A model generated the notes under the pieces. It was not told the DNA's origin. It did not search any database and worked only from the letters and a program-made list of their open reading frames with translations. This document shows positions 1 through 10,321 of a DNA stretch of 64,000 nt, one piece after another. Position 1 is the first letter of the stretch. Every line of letters begins with the position of its first letter. Position numbers and translations under genes: made by a program. The stretch comes from JAWKTT01 sp041398965 (GTDB taxonomy: Bacteria; Planctomycetota; Planctomycetia; Planctomycetales; Planctomycetaceae): NCBI GenBank assembly GCA_041398965.1, contig JAWKTT010000014.1, positions 71,208 through 135,207 of the forward strand. The letters run 5' to 3'.

Positions 1-110
1 AAAGGGGGGATCGACCTCTCACAATTCTATGCTCGCCCTGATGGAACAAAACCCGATGCGAAGTAGTCACCGGCCGAAGCGTTTCCCCGACCGGAGACTC
101 GTTCTTTCAA

Positions 111-3100
111 TTACGATTCAATCTTGCGATCTCGCACGTTGCTGAAGTCGGCAACTCCGGCCAACATCTTCAGTCGAGCTTCGTCTTCATCAGTCAACAC
201 TTTTTCCGGGGCAGTCAGGCTGTCCAAGGCGGTATGGATGATTCGTGGCTCCGTGAATTGACCTTCGTCTTGCATCGTTTCACCTGCTGGCGATTCTTCG
301 ATGCGTTCATCGGGAAACGTCTTGGGCATCGGGGTGTTGGCCCCTCGCAGTGGCGCGGCCGATTCCTTGTCTCTGGGAGTTGACGCCTGCTTTTTTGCGA
401 GGGCACGGAGTGTCTCCAATTGCGACTCAGACTCTCCAACGGTCGGCACCTTGTCAACACCCTCCTCCAGGGAATCCACAACCGTCGTCTCGGAGATACG
501 CTGCAACCTTCGGACCTTTCTTTCATTCAGGAACAGTACGACAGCCGAAGTCATGGTGACCAACAGCGTTCCCAGTCCCTGCCAGCGATAGCTTGGTCCC
601 CAGAACTCCGCTGTCAGCAGTATGAGAGTGATGACGGCTCCGATTGATGTCAGTGCCAACTGAATTTGGGTCGATACCGAGAGTTGCCGTGTCTGATGCC
701 GAGCGACTGCGGAACGGGCCGAGCGATTGGCAATCTCACGCATCGAATCGAGATTCACTCGAATCGAGTCGTTGTGTCGCTTGGCAAGTTCCTTGCGGTT
801 CTCAGTCAGTTTTGTCTTTGTCGCTTCCTTCTCTGCCTCAACTTTGATCGACGAAGGGGAATTTTCGACTGCTGGTTCGACCACCTTCGTCTTCATGGCA
901 GCAGGGGCCGGTTGATCCTTATCCTTTACGACAGGTTGCGGGTGATGTCCATCTCCTGTCCGACGTGTTCGGGCGAGCAACTGCTCCATATAACTTGCGA
1001 TCGAATCATCTCCACCGAAGCTCAGCGGACTCTCTTCGACCGCTTCCACCTCTTCGTCCACTTCTTCGGGTTGCTCGTCCTGAGGATATCGCTCCTCCTC
1101 ATATTGAGAGGATTGCTGCTTGGCATGATCCAATGAATCTGTGTTCTCGTCATCCATGGTCGTCGATGAGTGGCGATGCCCGTGTGAAGCATTGGACGAT
1201 TCAGGTATCCCAAAGAGCTCCGCGAGTCGATTCCGCAATTCGTCTGCCTCAGGATCGTCCGAGCGTCCCTCATGGTCGGATGATGAGATCATTTGACTTT
1301 GTTCAGTTCGTACGACATGAGCGTCATTGCTGCGCCTTGCAGGAGCCTCCTCGTCACGGTCTGTCGTTTCGATCTTGCTGTCGACGACCTCGCGATCAAC
1401 TGATTGGCTGTCCCATGCTTCAACTTCCTCGTTTGTGTCGTTGGCGTCGTCCGGTTTGGAAGGTTCGGAGATTCGATGCAGCATCGCCATCAAGTCTGCT
1501 CCTGGAGCCTTCGGCACAACCGGAGTAACATCGTGGCCCGAAGATGTGACGGTTTCCTCTGAGTCGACTCCGTCTGTGACGCTCGTTTCGGCACCTTCCA
1601 TCGCGTCATTACGAGAATCATCCTCACTCCAATCAATCGAAGGCTCCATTTCTTCGTCGATCGAGAGTTCCGTCTTCAATGAAGCCACGAACTGGTCCTC
1701 GTTCGCCTCGAAATCACCTATGGTTTCGCGACGCGCTCGTGCCTGGCTCTGTTCGGCCAGGAATGCCTCGCGTTCCGCTTGGCAGCGTTGTCGTTCTTGC
1801 TGGAGTTCTTCCATCAGGGCCGACAACTGTTCACGATCGGTTTCGGCCATCTGTCGTTCGGCAATGAGCGCTTGGCGGTCGACGATGTAAGCATCTCGTT
1901 CCTGTTCTAAACTCTCAGCTTCTGCCTTGAGTGCGAGCACCTGTGATTCCAGTTCGGCCGCTTGCTCGGCGATACGTCTCTTTGCCTTCGAGAGTTCCTC
2001 CTGCTCGGTGACAAGTTGACTTTGCAACTCCTCCTGCTGTGTCCGTAAATCAAACAAGCTCAGAAGTTCATCATGCAGACGATCCCGCTCGTCGACGACA
2101 GCGGCATGCTCTGCGGTCAACTTTTGAATCTCGTCTTCTCGAGTCGCAATCTCTTTCGAGTATCGCTCCGCTTCAGCCTGTACCGCAGCCGCGACCGCTT
2201 CGGCTTGTGCCGTCGACTGTGCGGCAACTTGTGCCTCGTGAGTTGCCTCGGCGTTGGTCAATTCCTGCTGGGCTGCTTGCTCCGAAGCAGTGACGCGATC
2301 TGTGAACTCGACCTCGCGGCGTTCCAGTTGCGCCAGTCGTTGGTTGAGTTCGATCGTTCGCTGATCAAACTCTTCGGAACGTGCCTGAAGAGATTTCTTC
2401 TCCGAGTTGAGTTGCTCGCGTTCGACGGCGATCTGCGCTTGGGCTGAGGCCACAAGCTCCTGCTCGCCAGCCAGTCGTTCACGTTCCGCTACCAAGTCGG
2501 CTCGGTCCTGGGCCAACTGTTCGATGGCTGCACGAATGTCAGCCTGTTGAGTCATCAGATCGGCTTGCTGTGATGCAAGTTCTGCCTGCGCCATCTCGAC
2601 CCGTTGAATCGCTTCCAATCGTTGCTCGTCCGCCAGCCGATCGGATTCCGCCCTGTCGATGGCAGTTGCGTCAATCTCCGGTATGCCTTGTGTGGCTGCC
2701 ATCAATGAGTTGCGTTCGAGCAATGCAGTAGCGTTAGTTTGTTCGGCAGCGGAAACTTGTTCGGCCAGAGCGATTCGTTCGGCGGCGATGGACTCGGCAC
2801 GCCTTTCGAGTTCCGCAGCGGTTTGTTCGAGAGTTTCAGCTTTCGCTTCTAACTCAACACGACGTGCGTCGATTTCTCGCAGGGACTCTTGAATCTCGCA
2901 CTGATTCGCTTCACAGGCCGCTTGAGCATCGGCGAGTGCTTGTCGGTCGGTCAATAACTGTTCCGTCGCCGTTGCAAGCTCCTGTCGCTGGAGTTCGAGC
3001 GATTCTTGTTCTGTTCCGATGGCGGTCCGCTGCTGCTCCAATTCTTGGCGAGTCTGAGCCACTTCATTTCGGACAGCATCAAGTTGCTGCTGGAGTCTTT

Positions 3101-4433
3101 GGAACTCTTCTCGCTCCGCCTGTTGCCGTTGCACCGCTTCCTGAAGCGTCCGTTCCTGCGATACCAGATCTTGAAGTTGCTGCATCAACGATGAATGCCG
3201 ATGCTTTGTGCTTCGCACCTGCTCGGCCAACGTCGCTTCTCGTTCGTTCAATTCCTTCGTGCGCAGAGCGACACCCCGTTCCTGCTCGACGAGTTGCGTT
3301 TCTCGTTCGGCAAAGCGGGATCGGGCAGCAGCGGTCTCTTCAATCAACGACGTCTGCATCTCTTGCCATTGCTGCTGACTCGTTTTCAACTGCTCTGTCA
3401 ACTCGGTGACTTCGCGACGTTCGGTTTCAAGTCGAACGCGGATTTCCGTCAACTCTGAAGACTCGCGGCGTACCTTTTGCGATGTCTCTTCGAACTTTTG
3501 ACGAGCGAGTTGCAACTCCCGTTCACGTTCCGCAATGTGCGACTCTTGCTGTTCGATCTGGCGGCAACGGGCGTGAAGCTCGCGTTCGAGTTGATCGAGT
3601 TGCTCTTGTCGTACTAACTCTGCAGACTGACGCGCCGCAAGGTTTGCGGCGGCCGTTTGTTCAGCCAGGGCGACCTGAGTCGCAAGTCGTTGTTCGAGGG
3701 TCCGTTGTACTTCAAGCTTCTCATTCAGCATCCGCTCTCGTTCGGCCAAACGACGTTGCTCGTCGGCCAACTTTTGCTCAAATGCCTCCCGTTCGGCACG
3801 TAGTCGTTGTGCATCGGCACGTTGAGCCTCAGCGGCCTCAAAGACCGAACGTCGAGCCGGCCCCGCTTCTCCCGGCGTTCGCGGGAGTTCAGCCTGTGGC
3901 ACGACGACATTTTGAGGCAATGGAGGGGGAACCATCGCCGATTGTGGTGACAGCGTGTCAGCGGACGATTGCTGGCGAATATTCTGGAGACGTCCCGAAA
4001 TCTGTGCGGCAATCGCGTCCAGTAGTTCGCTTCCGGAAACCTGCGGGTTTGACGCAGGGGGAATCGCAACGTGCGGAGCGGGAGCGACCGGGGACTGCGT
4101 GACTCGGGCACGGAACTCCAGCGGACCGATGGCGACGCGGTCACCATCTCGGAGTGCCGAGTCGCGTACGGGACCGTCGTTGATCCAAGTCATCGGGCTG
4201 ATCGCTTGCAGCGAGATACGTCCCGGCTGTACGGTCAGAGTACAGTGCTTCGCTTCGATTCCCCCCAGAGGGAGCACACAATCGCAGTCGTCGCTCGCTC
4301 CAATCGTCGTGCTCCCGGTCGAGCAGACAATGGGGTCGATGCCCGAATGAGACCGTGTCGGATGAAGGACGACAGTCGTGACAATCTCGCCCACTTTGGC
4401 GACTTGACCGACGCTGGCTGAGTTACGAATCAT
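111..4433 (-). CDS. FHA-domain giant coiled-coil membrane protein
   Basis: The product has about 1440 residues when started at the ATG at 4433; an in-frame extension to 4553 exists, but the FHA fold begins just after the 4433 start. An FHA-like domain lies at roughly residues 20-110 (TIGASDDCDC, then KHCTL, the usual FHA spacing). It is followed by about 800 residues of Glu/Gln/Arg-rich heptads predicting a very long coiled coil, then an acidic low-complexity stretch. Near the C-terminus are two hydrophobic segments (starting IQLALTSIG and LGTLLVTMT), probably a membrane hairpin. FHA domains bind phosphothreonine peptides, so a membrane-anchored scaffold that reads Ser/Thr kinase signalling is a reasonable inference. 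No kinase is seen in the window. Exact function is unknown. Confidence 0.8.
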   Translation of the reverse strand: MIRNSASVGQVAKVGEIVTTVVLHPTRSHSGIDPIVCSTGSTTIGASDDCDCVLPLGGIEAKHCTLTVQPGRISLQAISPMTWINDGPVRDSALRDGDRVAIGPLEFRARVTQSPVAPAPHVAIPPASNPQVSGSELLDAIAAQISGRLQNIRQQSSADTLSPQSAMVPPPLPQNVVVPQAELPRTPGEAGPARRSVFEAAEAQRADAQRLRAEREAFEQKLADEQRRLAERERMLNEKLEVQRTLEQRLATQVALAEQTAAANLAARQSAELVRQEQLDQLERELHARCRQIEQQESHIAERERELQLARQKFEETSQKVRRESSELTEIRVRLETERREVTELTEQLKTSQQQWQEMQTSLIEETAAARSRFAERETQLVEQERGVALRTKELNEREATLAEQVRSTKHRHSSLMQQLQDLVSQERTLQEAVQRQQAEREEFQRLQQQLDAVRNEVAQTRQELEQQRTAIGTEQESLELQRQELATATEQLLTDRQALADAQAACEANQCEIQESLREIDARRVELEAKAETLEQTAAELERRAESIAAERIALAEQVSAAEQTNATALLERNSLMAATQGIPEIDATAIDRAESDRLADEQRLEAIQRVEMAQAELASQQADLMTQQADIRAAIEQLAQDRADLVAERERLAGEQELVASAQAQIAVEREQLNSEKKSLQARSEEFDQRTIELNQRLAQLERREVEFTDRVTASEQAAQQELTNAEATHEAQVAAQSTAQAEAVAAAVQAEAERYSKEIATREDEIQKLTAEHAAVVDERDRLHDELLSLFDLRTQQEELQSQLVTEQEELSKAKRRIAEQAAELESQVLALKAEAESLEQERDAYIVDRQALIAERQMAETDREQLSALMEELQQERQRCQAEREAFLAEQSQARARRETIGDFEANEDQFVASLKTELSIDEEMEPSIDWSEDDSRNDAMEGAETSVTDGVDSEETVTSSGHDVTPVVPKAPGADLMAMLHRISEPSKPDDANDTNEEVEAWDSQSVDREVVDSKIETTDRDEEAPARRSNDAHVVRTEQSQMISSSDHEGRSDDPEADELRNRLAELFGIPESSNASHGHRHSSTTMDDENTDSLDHAKQQSSQYEEERYPQDEQPEEVDEEVEAVEESPLSFGGDDSIASYMEQLLARTRRTGDGHHPQPVVKDKDQPAPAAMKTKVVEPAVENSPSSIKVEAEKEATKTKLTENRKELAKRHNDSIRVNLDSMREIANRSARSAVARHQTRQLSVSTQIQLALTSIGAVITLILLTAEFWGPSYRWQGLGTLLVTMTSAVVLFLNERKVRRLQRISETTVVDSLEEGVDKVPTVGESESQLETLRALAKKQASTPRDKESAAPLRGANTPMPKTFPDERIEESPAGETMQDEGQFTEPRIIHTALDSLTAPEKVLTDEDEARLKMLAGVADFSNVRDRKIES

Positions 4434-4743
4434 GGTGTGCTTTCCACTCAATCGAATGAGGGTGACCCAAAAGGATGTCCTGTCTGCTGGTACTGGCGCA
4501 GTATCAGCTATGGGCATATAGGTCAGAAAAGCGGTGTCGACAAAAATCAACACGCCCCATCGGCCCGCATCGTCACGTTGCGATTCGGAATCATCCGTCT
4601 GTGACGTTTATGCCGATCGCCCGACAGCAAATCCGACGCCCCGCTCGACGTCGCGGCTTCCCGCGACATCCACAGGATGGTGCGGCAAACGATCACGCCG
4701 CAAAGCGTGACGTGTGGAATTCGTCCCAGTGATCCAGCGGTCG
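4434..4743. other. Intergenic, no gene seen
   Basis: This gap of about 310 bases lies between two minus-strand genes. It probably carries the leader of the FHA/coiled-coil gene. No RNA gene, clear promoter or terminator could be recognised. Confidence 0.4.
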
Positions 4744-7700
4744 CTACTCGATGTAACAGAACTCGTTCATCGCAAAGAGCATTTGCAGGTAGTCGACGCG
4801 GGCCAGGTGGCTGGCTCGGGGGTTCGACGAGCCGGAATAGGTGGCGGTCTGTTGTTCAAGGAATTTCTGGGAGGTCGCCAGTTCTACTGGCGAGGGATCG
4901 CGGGAGTAAGAGAGTTGGTACGCTCTTGTAATAGCTGCCGAGTCGTCGAGTTTTGTTAAGAGATTTGCCTGAGCCTCGGCGGCTTGTCGTCCGAGAGTAC
5001 TATTCATGAACATCAACGCCTGTGGCGCAATGATTGTCGTTGAACGTGCCCCAATGCTGACGAGATGCTCCGGCCAGTCAAAGAGCATCATCATTGGAAT
5101 GAGCTGGCTGCGTTTGATGAAAAAGTAGACACTTCGACGCTTCATGTTCTGATCGAGCGACCCCGGTCCGTACATTCGGGTGTCGAGCTGTCCCGAAGCT
5201 GCCAGCATGGCGTCGCGTATCGCTTCGCCTTCGAGCCGCTGCGGTGCTCTTCGCCAGAAGAATTGATTTTCTCGGTCGATGGTTGCCCGATCTTCGTCGA
5301 ATTCTCCGTCTTGTTGATACGCCGCTGACAACATGATCTGCTTGTGAAGTCGTTTGAGCTGCCAACCGTGCGAAACGAGGTCGTGTGCCAACCATTCGAG
5401 CAGTTCGGGATGCGTGGGCCGTTCGCCGGAGAGGCCGAAGTCATTAACAGACGCAACGATTCCACGTCCGAAGTGATGTTGCCAGAGCCGATTGACAGCG
5501 ACCCGGGCGACCAATGCCCCGGCCCCCTTTTCGGCATCGGTCATCCAACTTGCCAACGTGGCTCGTCGAAACGAAGTCCGCTTCCAATCATCTGGTTTGG
5601 GTACGGTAAACTCGTTGACGCTCGACCCTGGTCCCTCTCCCGGCATTAACACTTGTAGAAATCCGGGGGCCGCAACATCACCTTTCTGATGAACATCACC
5701 TCGCGTCAGGAAATGGGTTTCCGGGTAGAAGTGCGGATAGCCCCGGCCATCGGCATGATGGCTCATGTGCGGAAATCCTTCGCTACTGACCATGACCTTG
5801 CTGAGTTTTGCACCATCGCCTTTCGCAACATGCTGATCGAGTTGCGTCCGCAACGCTTGCCATTCGGGAAGTTGCGACTTGTACCAGTTGAGCGCAGTGG
5901 TACGGGCACCAACGTTCTCTGGGTCCTTCTGAAGTGTGGCCAAGGCCTGTCGGACTTCGGCTAGTGGATCGACCTTCCCGACAACGGATTCGGGCTTTTC
6001 AAGGGTCGAGACCGACAGACGTAAGCGGCCGATCGTGTGCTGTTGGTTCGGATGGTTCAACGTCAGCTTGATTGTGTAGCTGGTTCCTTCGCTATCGCCG
6101 ACAGGCTGTTCCAAGTCAAAGACGGCAGCCTGATCTTTGCCGATGCCCCCCATGTCGACCGCCCAGCCACTGACTGGATCGGCATCGATACTGGCCGCCA
6201 CCGACAGCGAGCCGTCGTTCTGTTGATGCGTCGCCCTGGCAGCAATCAGCTTGACAGCTTTCGGGGGGAGAGTTTCATTGCGATTCACAGGGGAGACCGC
6301 CACTTCGATGTTTCCAAGTGCAAAGTTCCCGTTATTCGCACGTCCTGGACCCTTGCGAGGCAGGGAATCGTGAGTCAGCGTTTCCAGACGAAGTGTGCGA
6401 ACACCCTTCAGCGAAGCGCTCCCGGTGAAGGTGATCACCTCTTGTTTCGCCGCTGCACTCGTTGAGAGCCATGATCCATCCGCTTGCTTCTCGAACTTCG
6501 TCCCCGCAGATGAGACTGGAACTCCTTCGAGCAACGTCCAGTCTGAGGTGGCTACTTCAGACGAGGCTGGGTTTGTCTTCAGGAAGTGGTCCAACTTCTT
6601 CGGAAGTTCCTCTTGCTCAAACTGTCTAAGTTTCGAAGCAAGTTCCTCCTTGCGACTCGCATAGGCGTCGCGGTTTGCCTGGCTCTCAGCAGGATTGAGG
6701 TCAAGTTCGATTTCACTGCGAATGGTCGTGCTGAAGGTGGCCGCAAGTCGGTAATAGTCTTTCGTAGGAATGGGATCGAACTTGTGATCGTGACATCGCG
6801 CACAGCCAACAGAAAGCCCAAGAAACGCCACTCCCGTCGTCGTGACCATGTCGTCTAACTCGTCGTATCGAGCCGACTCGAACTCGGCTTCTGTCAACTG
6901 AGTCGGGAACACCCCAGCCCCCAGAAAACCGGTTGCGGACATCGCGAGTGGGTCATTCGGGGCGAGTTCGTCTCCGGCGAGTTGCCAGCGGACAAACTGG
7001 TCATACGGCATATCGGCATTGAGCGATTTGATGAGGAAGTCGCGATAAGGGTAAGCGTGCGGACGGTCATAGTCTTGCTCATATCCGTGGGACTCAGCAA
7101 AACGAGCGACATCCATCCAGTGTCTCGCCCAGCGTTCGCCGTAATGGGGAGAATCGAGCAGTCGATCAATCAGCTTGTCGTAGGCATTCGGATCGGAATC
7201 GTTGACGAACGCGGTGACCTCGTCTGGAGTTGGCGGGAGACCAGTGAGGTCGAAAGTGGCTCGACGAATCAATGTTTTTCGGGATGCAACTCCGTTGGGG
7301 TGCAATCCCATTTCCTCCTGTTTCGCCAGGACAAAACGATCGATGTCTGTGCGAGGCCATGACTTGTCTTTGACCACTGGTGGTGTCACGCGGGCGAGTG
7401 GACGAAACGACCAGAACTGTCGATCGCTGTCGGTCACCTTCATTTCAGCCGGAGGAGCCGACGACGCATCGACGAGTGGTTTGTCGTAAGGTGCTCCCAG
7501 ATCGATCCACTTTCGCACGAGTGCGATCTCAGCTGCTGGCATCTTCGGCTTCTTAAATGGCATCTTCGGGTCACTGGTGTGCTCAATCAATTCAACGAGA
7601 TAACTCCCCGTCGAAAGACCCGCTGCCGGGACGCTCCCATCTTCGGCAGGCGTTTCGATCGACCCGCTGTCGATCAGCTTTTCGCGAGTCGAAAGATCAA

Positions 7701-7926
7701 AGTCCCCTTTGACGCTCTTTCCACCGTGACATTCAAGGCAGCGATGGACAAGGATCGAACGAACCTCTTTCGTAAAGAGTTCCATTCCCCTCTTCTCGCG
7801 TGCAGCCACCTCGCCTGCCGCAGGAGGAGTGGCTTCCGCGACAGCGAAGGGAGTTGTCCCGAAGAGCGAATTGACACTCCAGAGGCCGAAGGCAATGCTG
7901 GCGAATCGCAGAGAGATCTGTCGCAT
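4744..7926 (-). CDS. PSCyt1-DUF1549-DUF1553 (PSD1) cytochrome-c-like exported protein
   Basis: This 1060-residue protein has a signal peptide (about residues 1-30). A PSCyt1 domain follows with a single CxxCH heme-type motif (CLECHGG, residues 63-69). Next comes DUF1549 (PSCyt2), which contains GCARCHDHKFDP, and DUF1553 (PSD1) occupies the C-terminal third. The domain order is the standard one for this family, which is greatly expanded in Planctomycetota. The ATG at 7926 is preceded by AGGA at six bases. Members usually sit next to a DUF1501 gene and are thought to act in the periplasm, possibly in polysaccharide or sulfated-glycan metabolism; that role is not established. No DUF1501 partner is present here: the next gene downstream is the FHA protein. 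Confidence 0.92.
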   Translation of the reverse strand: MRQISLRFASIAFGLWSVNSLFGTTPFAVAEATPPAAGEVAAREKRGMELFTKEVRSILVHRCLECHGGKSVKGDFDLSTREKLIDSGSIETPAEDGSVPAAGLSTGSYLVELIEHTSDPKMPFKKPKMPAAEIALVRKWIDLGAPYDKPLVDASSAPPAEMKVTDSDRQFWSFRPLARVTPPVVKDKSWPRTDIDRFVLAKQEEMGLHPNGVASRKTLIRRATFDLTGLPPTPDEVTAFVNDSDPNAYDKLIDRLLDSPHYGERWARHWMDVARFAESHGYEQDYDRPHAYPYRDFLIKSLNADMPYDQFVRWQLAGDELAPNDPLAMSATGFLGAGVFPTQLTEAEFESARYDELDDMVTTTGVAFLGLSVGCARCHDHKFDPIPTKDYYRLAATFSTTIRSEIELDLNPAESQANRDAYASRKEELASKLRQFEQEELPKKLDHFLKTNPASSEVATSDWTLLEGVPVSSAGTKFEKQADGSWLSTSAAAKQEVITFTGSASLKGVRTLRLETLTHDSLPRKGPGRANNGNFALGNIEVAVSPVNRNETLPPKAVKLIAARATHQQNDGSLSVAASIDADPVSGWAVDMGGIGKDQAAVFDLEQPVGDSEGTSYTIKLTLNHPNQQHTIGRLRLSVSTLEKPESVVGKVDPLAEVRQALATLQKDPENVGARTTALNWYKSQLPEWQALRTQLDQHVAKGDGAKLSKVMVSSEGFPHMSHHADGRGYPHFYPETHFLTRGDVHQKGDVAAPGFLQVLMPGEGPGSSVNEFTVPKPDDWKRTSFRRATLASWMTDAEKGAGALVARVAVNRLWQHHFGRGIVASVNDFGLSGERPTHPELLEWLAHDLVSHGWQLKRLHKQIMLSAAYQQDGEFDEDRATIDRENQFFWRRAPQRLEGEAIRDAMLAASGQLDTRMYGPGSLDQNMKRRSVYFFIKRSQLIPMMMLFDWPEHLVSIGARSTTIIAPQALMFMNSTLGRQAAEAQANLLTKLDDSAAITRAYQLSYSRDPSPVELATSQKFLEQQTATYSGSSNPRASHLARVDYLQMLFAMNEFCYIE

Positions 7927-8328
7927 GTCTGATCCTGAAGTTCCTGTTAAGACGGCTTCAAACTTGGGGTGACTCGTCGATAGGGCGATTGCACTTCTGC
8001 CCGACCGATTTGTCGCGAGATCAGCATCATATCAACTTCGCGGCATCGGTCGACAGCCGATTGCCGAGTTGTGTCGTGATGACGAAGCGTTTGAGTCGAT
8101 CGTCCCCGGCCATCTGTGGGAATCCCTCTCGCCAAGCCGGTTGGACATTGGTCACCGTGCTCCCTACTGTAGAATACGCGAGGACGTTGTTGATGGATGC
8201 ATCGTGACGTTCGGATCAGGTGGCCAGGGGATGGCATGCGAAGGATGTGTGGTCATCCCGATGCTCGCTGTTTCGGATCGTGTGGTGGTATCGGGTCTCA
8301 GGGTTAAACAGTGCCTCAGGGTTAAACA
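7927..8328. other. Divergent intergenic region
   Basis: About 400 bases lie between the minus-strand PSCyt gene and the plus-strand GYF gene, so it should hold promoters for both. No convincing -35/-10 pair was picked out. The only clear structure is a 14-bp direct repeat at its right edge, listed separately. Confidence 0.45.
8297..8328 (+). repeat. 14-bp direct repeat abutting a start codon
   Basis: CTCAGGGTTAAACA occurs at 8297-8310 and again at 8315-8328, an 18-bp period. The second copy ends on the base before the ATG of the GYF gene, and its CAGGG is the only Shine-Dalgarno-like element. The duplication therefore copies the ribosome-binding region. It could be an operator or a chance duplication. 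Confidence 0.6.
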
Positions 8329-10146
8329 ATGGTTGAAGGTTGGCGATATCGAATTGCCGGTGAGGTTTTTGGTCCGATCGACAAAGAGTCGTTGGCCGAA
8401 TTGATTCGTGACCGGAAGCTGTTGGGAGATGATACCGTCGCGCTGGCGGGTGACTCATGGATCAGTGTCGACAAGGCAATGCAAGAGTATCCGGAACTGG
8501 TCGCTGCCGTCGAGTCGCTGCCAGATACGCTGTCGATGCTCCTCGACAGTGTCACTGGCGATGGGACGACCGGGGGGACCAACGACGAAGCAGTCCCGCA
8601 ACTGTCGGATGACTTGGCGGACCTCTTGGAGAGTGTTCAAGGGGACACAACGGGCGGCTCGTCTCGGCGGGATTCTAACGCTCAAGAGTGGTCGGTCCGG
8701 ACCTTTGGAGCGGAACTCGGACCGTTTACGTTTGAAGAGTTTGTCCGCATGGCTCAAGGGGGCGAACTCGTTCCGGAGGACGAGGTTCGTCGCGGTCCCA
8801 ACAGCAACTGGGAGTATGCGCGCGAGGTCATCGGACTGTTTCCGGAGAGGATCGCGTCCGTCACTGAGTCGTCACCCGACGCGTCCGTTTCGGCCAGTCA
8901 ACCGGCTCGTGCGAGGGGAGGCTCTGCAACTCGGAAGTCGAGCGGCGAGCCGAGTTGGTTCTGTGAGATCGATGGAAAGTCGGTCGGGCCGTTCTCGATG
9001 CTGCAACTCAAAGAGATGGCTGCAAGTGGTCGAGTCGATCAACGGACTCGGGTTCGAGAAACCGAAAGCTCCTCGTGGCTAAGAGCATCAACGCTCGTCG
9101 GGCTCTTCGACAACATTATGCAAACCCGGACGATTGCGGGGCAGGCAGCAAGCCATGCGCGCCACCACGTTGCACCCCCTGTCGATCGACCGACAGCCGC
9201 CGGAGTCAACGCGGATCAGAACGCTGCGAACACTGGTCCCGCACCTCCGGTTTCACCCGATGAAGTCACCAGGAGCGGCGTCGAGAATGCGAAACAGGAC
9301 GAGGTCGCCGCCCCTGTAGAGCCGGAAATGTCGGCTGAGGAAAAACGCTGGGCAAAGTTCTTCTCGAAGGTCGACGACAAAGAGCAACAGGCGGCAGCCA
9401 AAGCGGCGGCAGCAGCGAAGCGTGCCGCAGAGTCTCGGACGAACGGGACTCAGGGGAAGCTTCCTCCCGCTCCCGGTATACCGCCCCATCGCCCATTGAC
9501 AGGAACGCCCGAATCGACAGCAACGACCGGCGGAAATATCAGTCCCGCACCGACTCCCGTGACCCCATCGCCACCCGCTGCATCGCCCCAGATGGCAACT
9601 CCCGCAAGTGTTCCGCCCAAAGCGGCGGCAGCAGGCTTCACCCCTTCACCACCGAGCAAGAGCAAGTCGAGAGGTGGCCCATCGTTCAATCTCAGCGGAC
9701 TGCTCCCGGAGATGAGTGGTGAGGCAGTAAAGAAAGGACTGATTGGGATCACTGTCATCTGCCTGCTTGCCGCGGGGTATTTTGTCATCCCGTTGTTGAG
9801 GTCAAAGCCGGGGGCGAATCACTATGAAAAGATTCTCCACATTTACAAAGAGGCACAGAGGCTGCGCAACTCGCCCGCAGCCGATTGGTCTGAACTGGGA
9901 ATGCTTGCCACCCCAGTTCTCGACGAGGCGCTGAAGGACATCGGCCCGGCAGCATCGTCGCGAGCCCAATTGGAACATGCCCTGCTCCAATGCATCGATG
10001 ACGGCAAGTCCAAGAATCTTACTGGAACAGTCGGCTACCTTCGTCGGATCGTCGCAGCGAAAGATGCCGCAACGAAGGACGATTGGGAATTCTGCGACCG
10101 AGAGATGGACAAGGCGGCACGAGCCTTCAGTCAAGCCACGCGATGA
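8329..10146 (+). CDS. Triple GYF (DUF4339-type) membrane protein
   Basis: This 605-residue protein has three repeats of about 50 residues with the GYF_2/DUF4339 pattern: WRYRIAGEVFGPID near residue 4, WSVRTFGAELGPFT near 123 and WFCEIDGKSVGPFS near 209. A Pro/Ala-rich low-complexity region follows, with one transmembrane segment near residue 485 (GITVICLLAAGYFVIP) and a C-terminal domain of about 110 residues, probably exported. GYF domains bind proline-rich peptides, and the protein carries its own proline-rich stretch, so self-association or docking to other membrane proteins is plausible. It lies upstream of, and co-directional with, the DUF1844 gene. Function is unknown. Confidence 0.8.
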   Translation: MVEGWRYRIAGEVFGPIDKESLAELIRDRKLLGDDTVALAGDSWISVDKAMQEYPELVAAVESLPDTLSMLLDSVTGDGTTGGTNDEAVPQLSDDLADLLESVQGDTTGGSSRRDSNAQEWSVRTFGAELGPFTFEEFVRMAQGGELVPEDEVRRGPNSNWEYAREVIGLFPERIASVTESSPDASVSASQPARARGGSATRKSSGEPSWFCEIDGKSVGPFSMLQLKEMAASGRVDQRTRVRETESSSWLRASTLVGLFDNIMQTRTIAGQAASHARHHVAPPVDRPTAAGVNADQNAANTGPAPPVSPDEVTRSGVENAKQDEVAAPVEPEMSAEEKRWAKFFSKVDDKEQQAAAKAAAAAKRAAESRTNGTQGKLPPAPGIPPHRPLTGTPESTATTGGNISPAPTPVTPSPPAASPQMATPASVPPKAAAAGFTPSPPSKSKSRGGPSFNLSGLLPEMSGEAVKKGLIGITVICLLAAGYFVIPLLRSKPGANHYEKILHIYKEAQRLRNSPAADWSELGMLATPVLDEALKDIGPAASSRAQLEHALLQCIDDGKSKNLTGTVGYLRRIVAAKDAATKDDWEFCDREMDKAARAFSQATR

Positions 10147-10321
10147 CGGTCGCACGGAACTCGGCGTATCATGGTCAGTCGTGCGATGCCGTTGGGTCTG
10201 TGGACCGTTGCGGTGCGGGGACCTATGATGAGGGGGCTTGGCGGCAGATGATGTGATTTGAGATGCTGTTGGGTGGTGGATTTTTTGATCCTGTTTGGTC
10301 ACTGCGACGAGGAGTCGAGTT

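Noticed and set aside
965..1528. Long plus-strand frame opposite the FHA gene
   Set aside because: It lies wholly inside the coiled-coil gene, and its translation has no domain or plausible composition.
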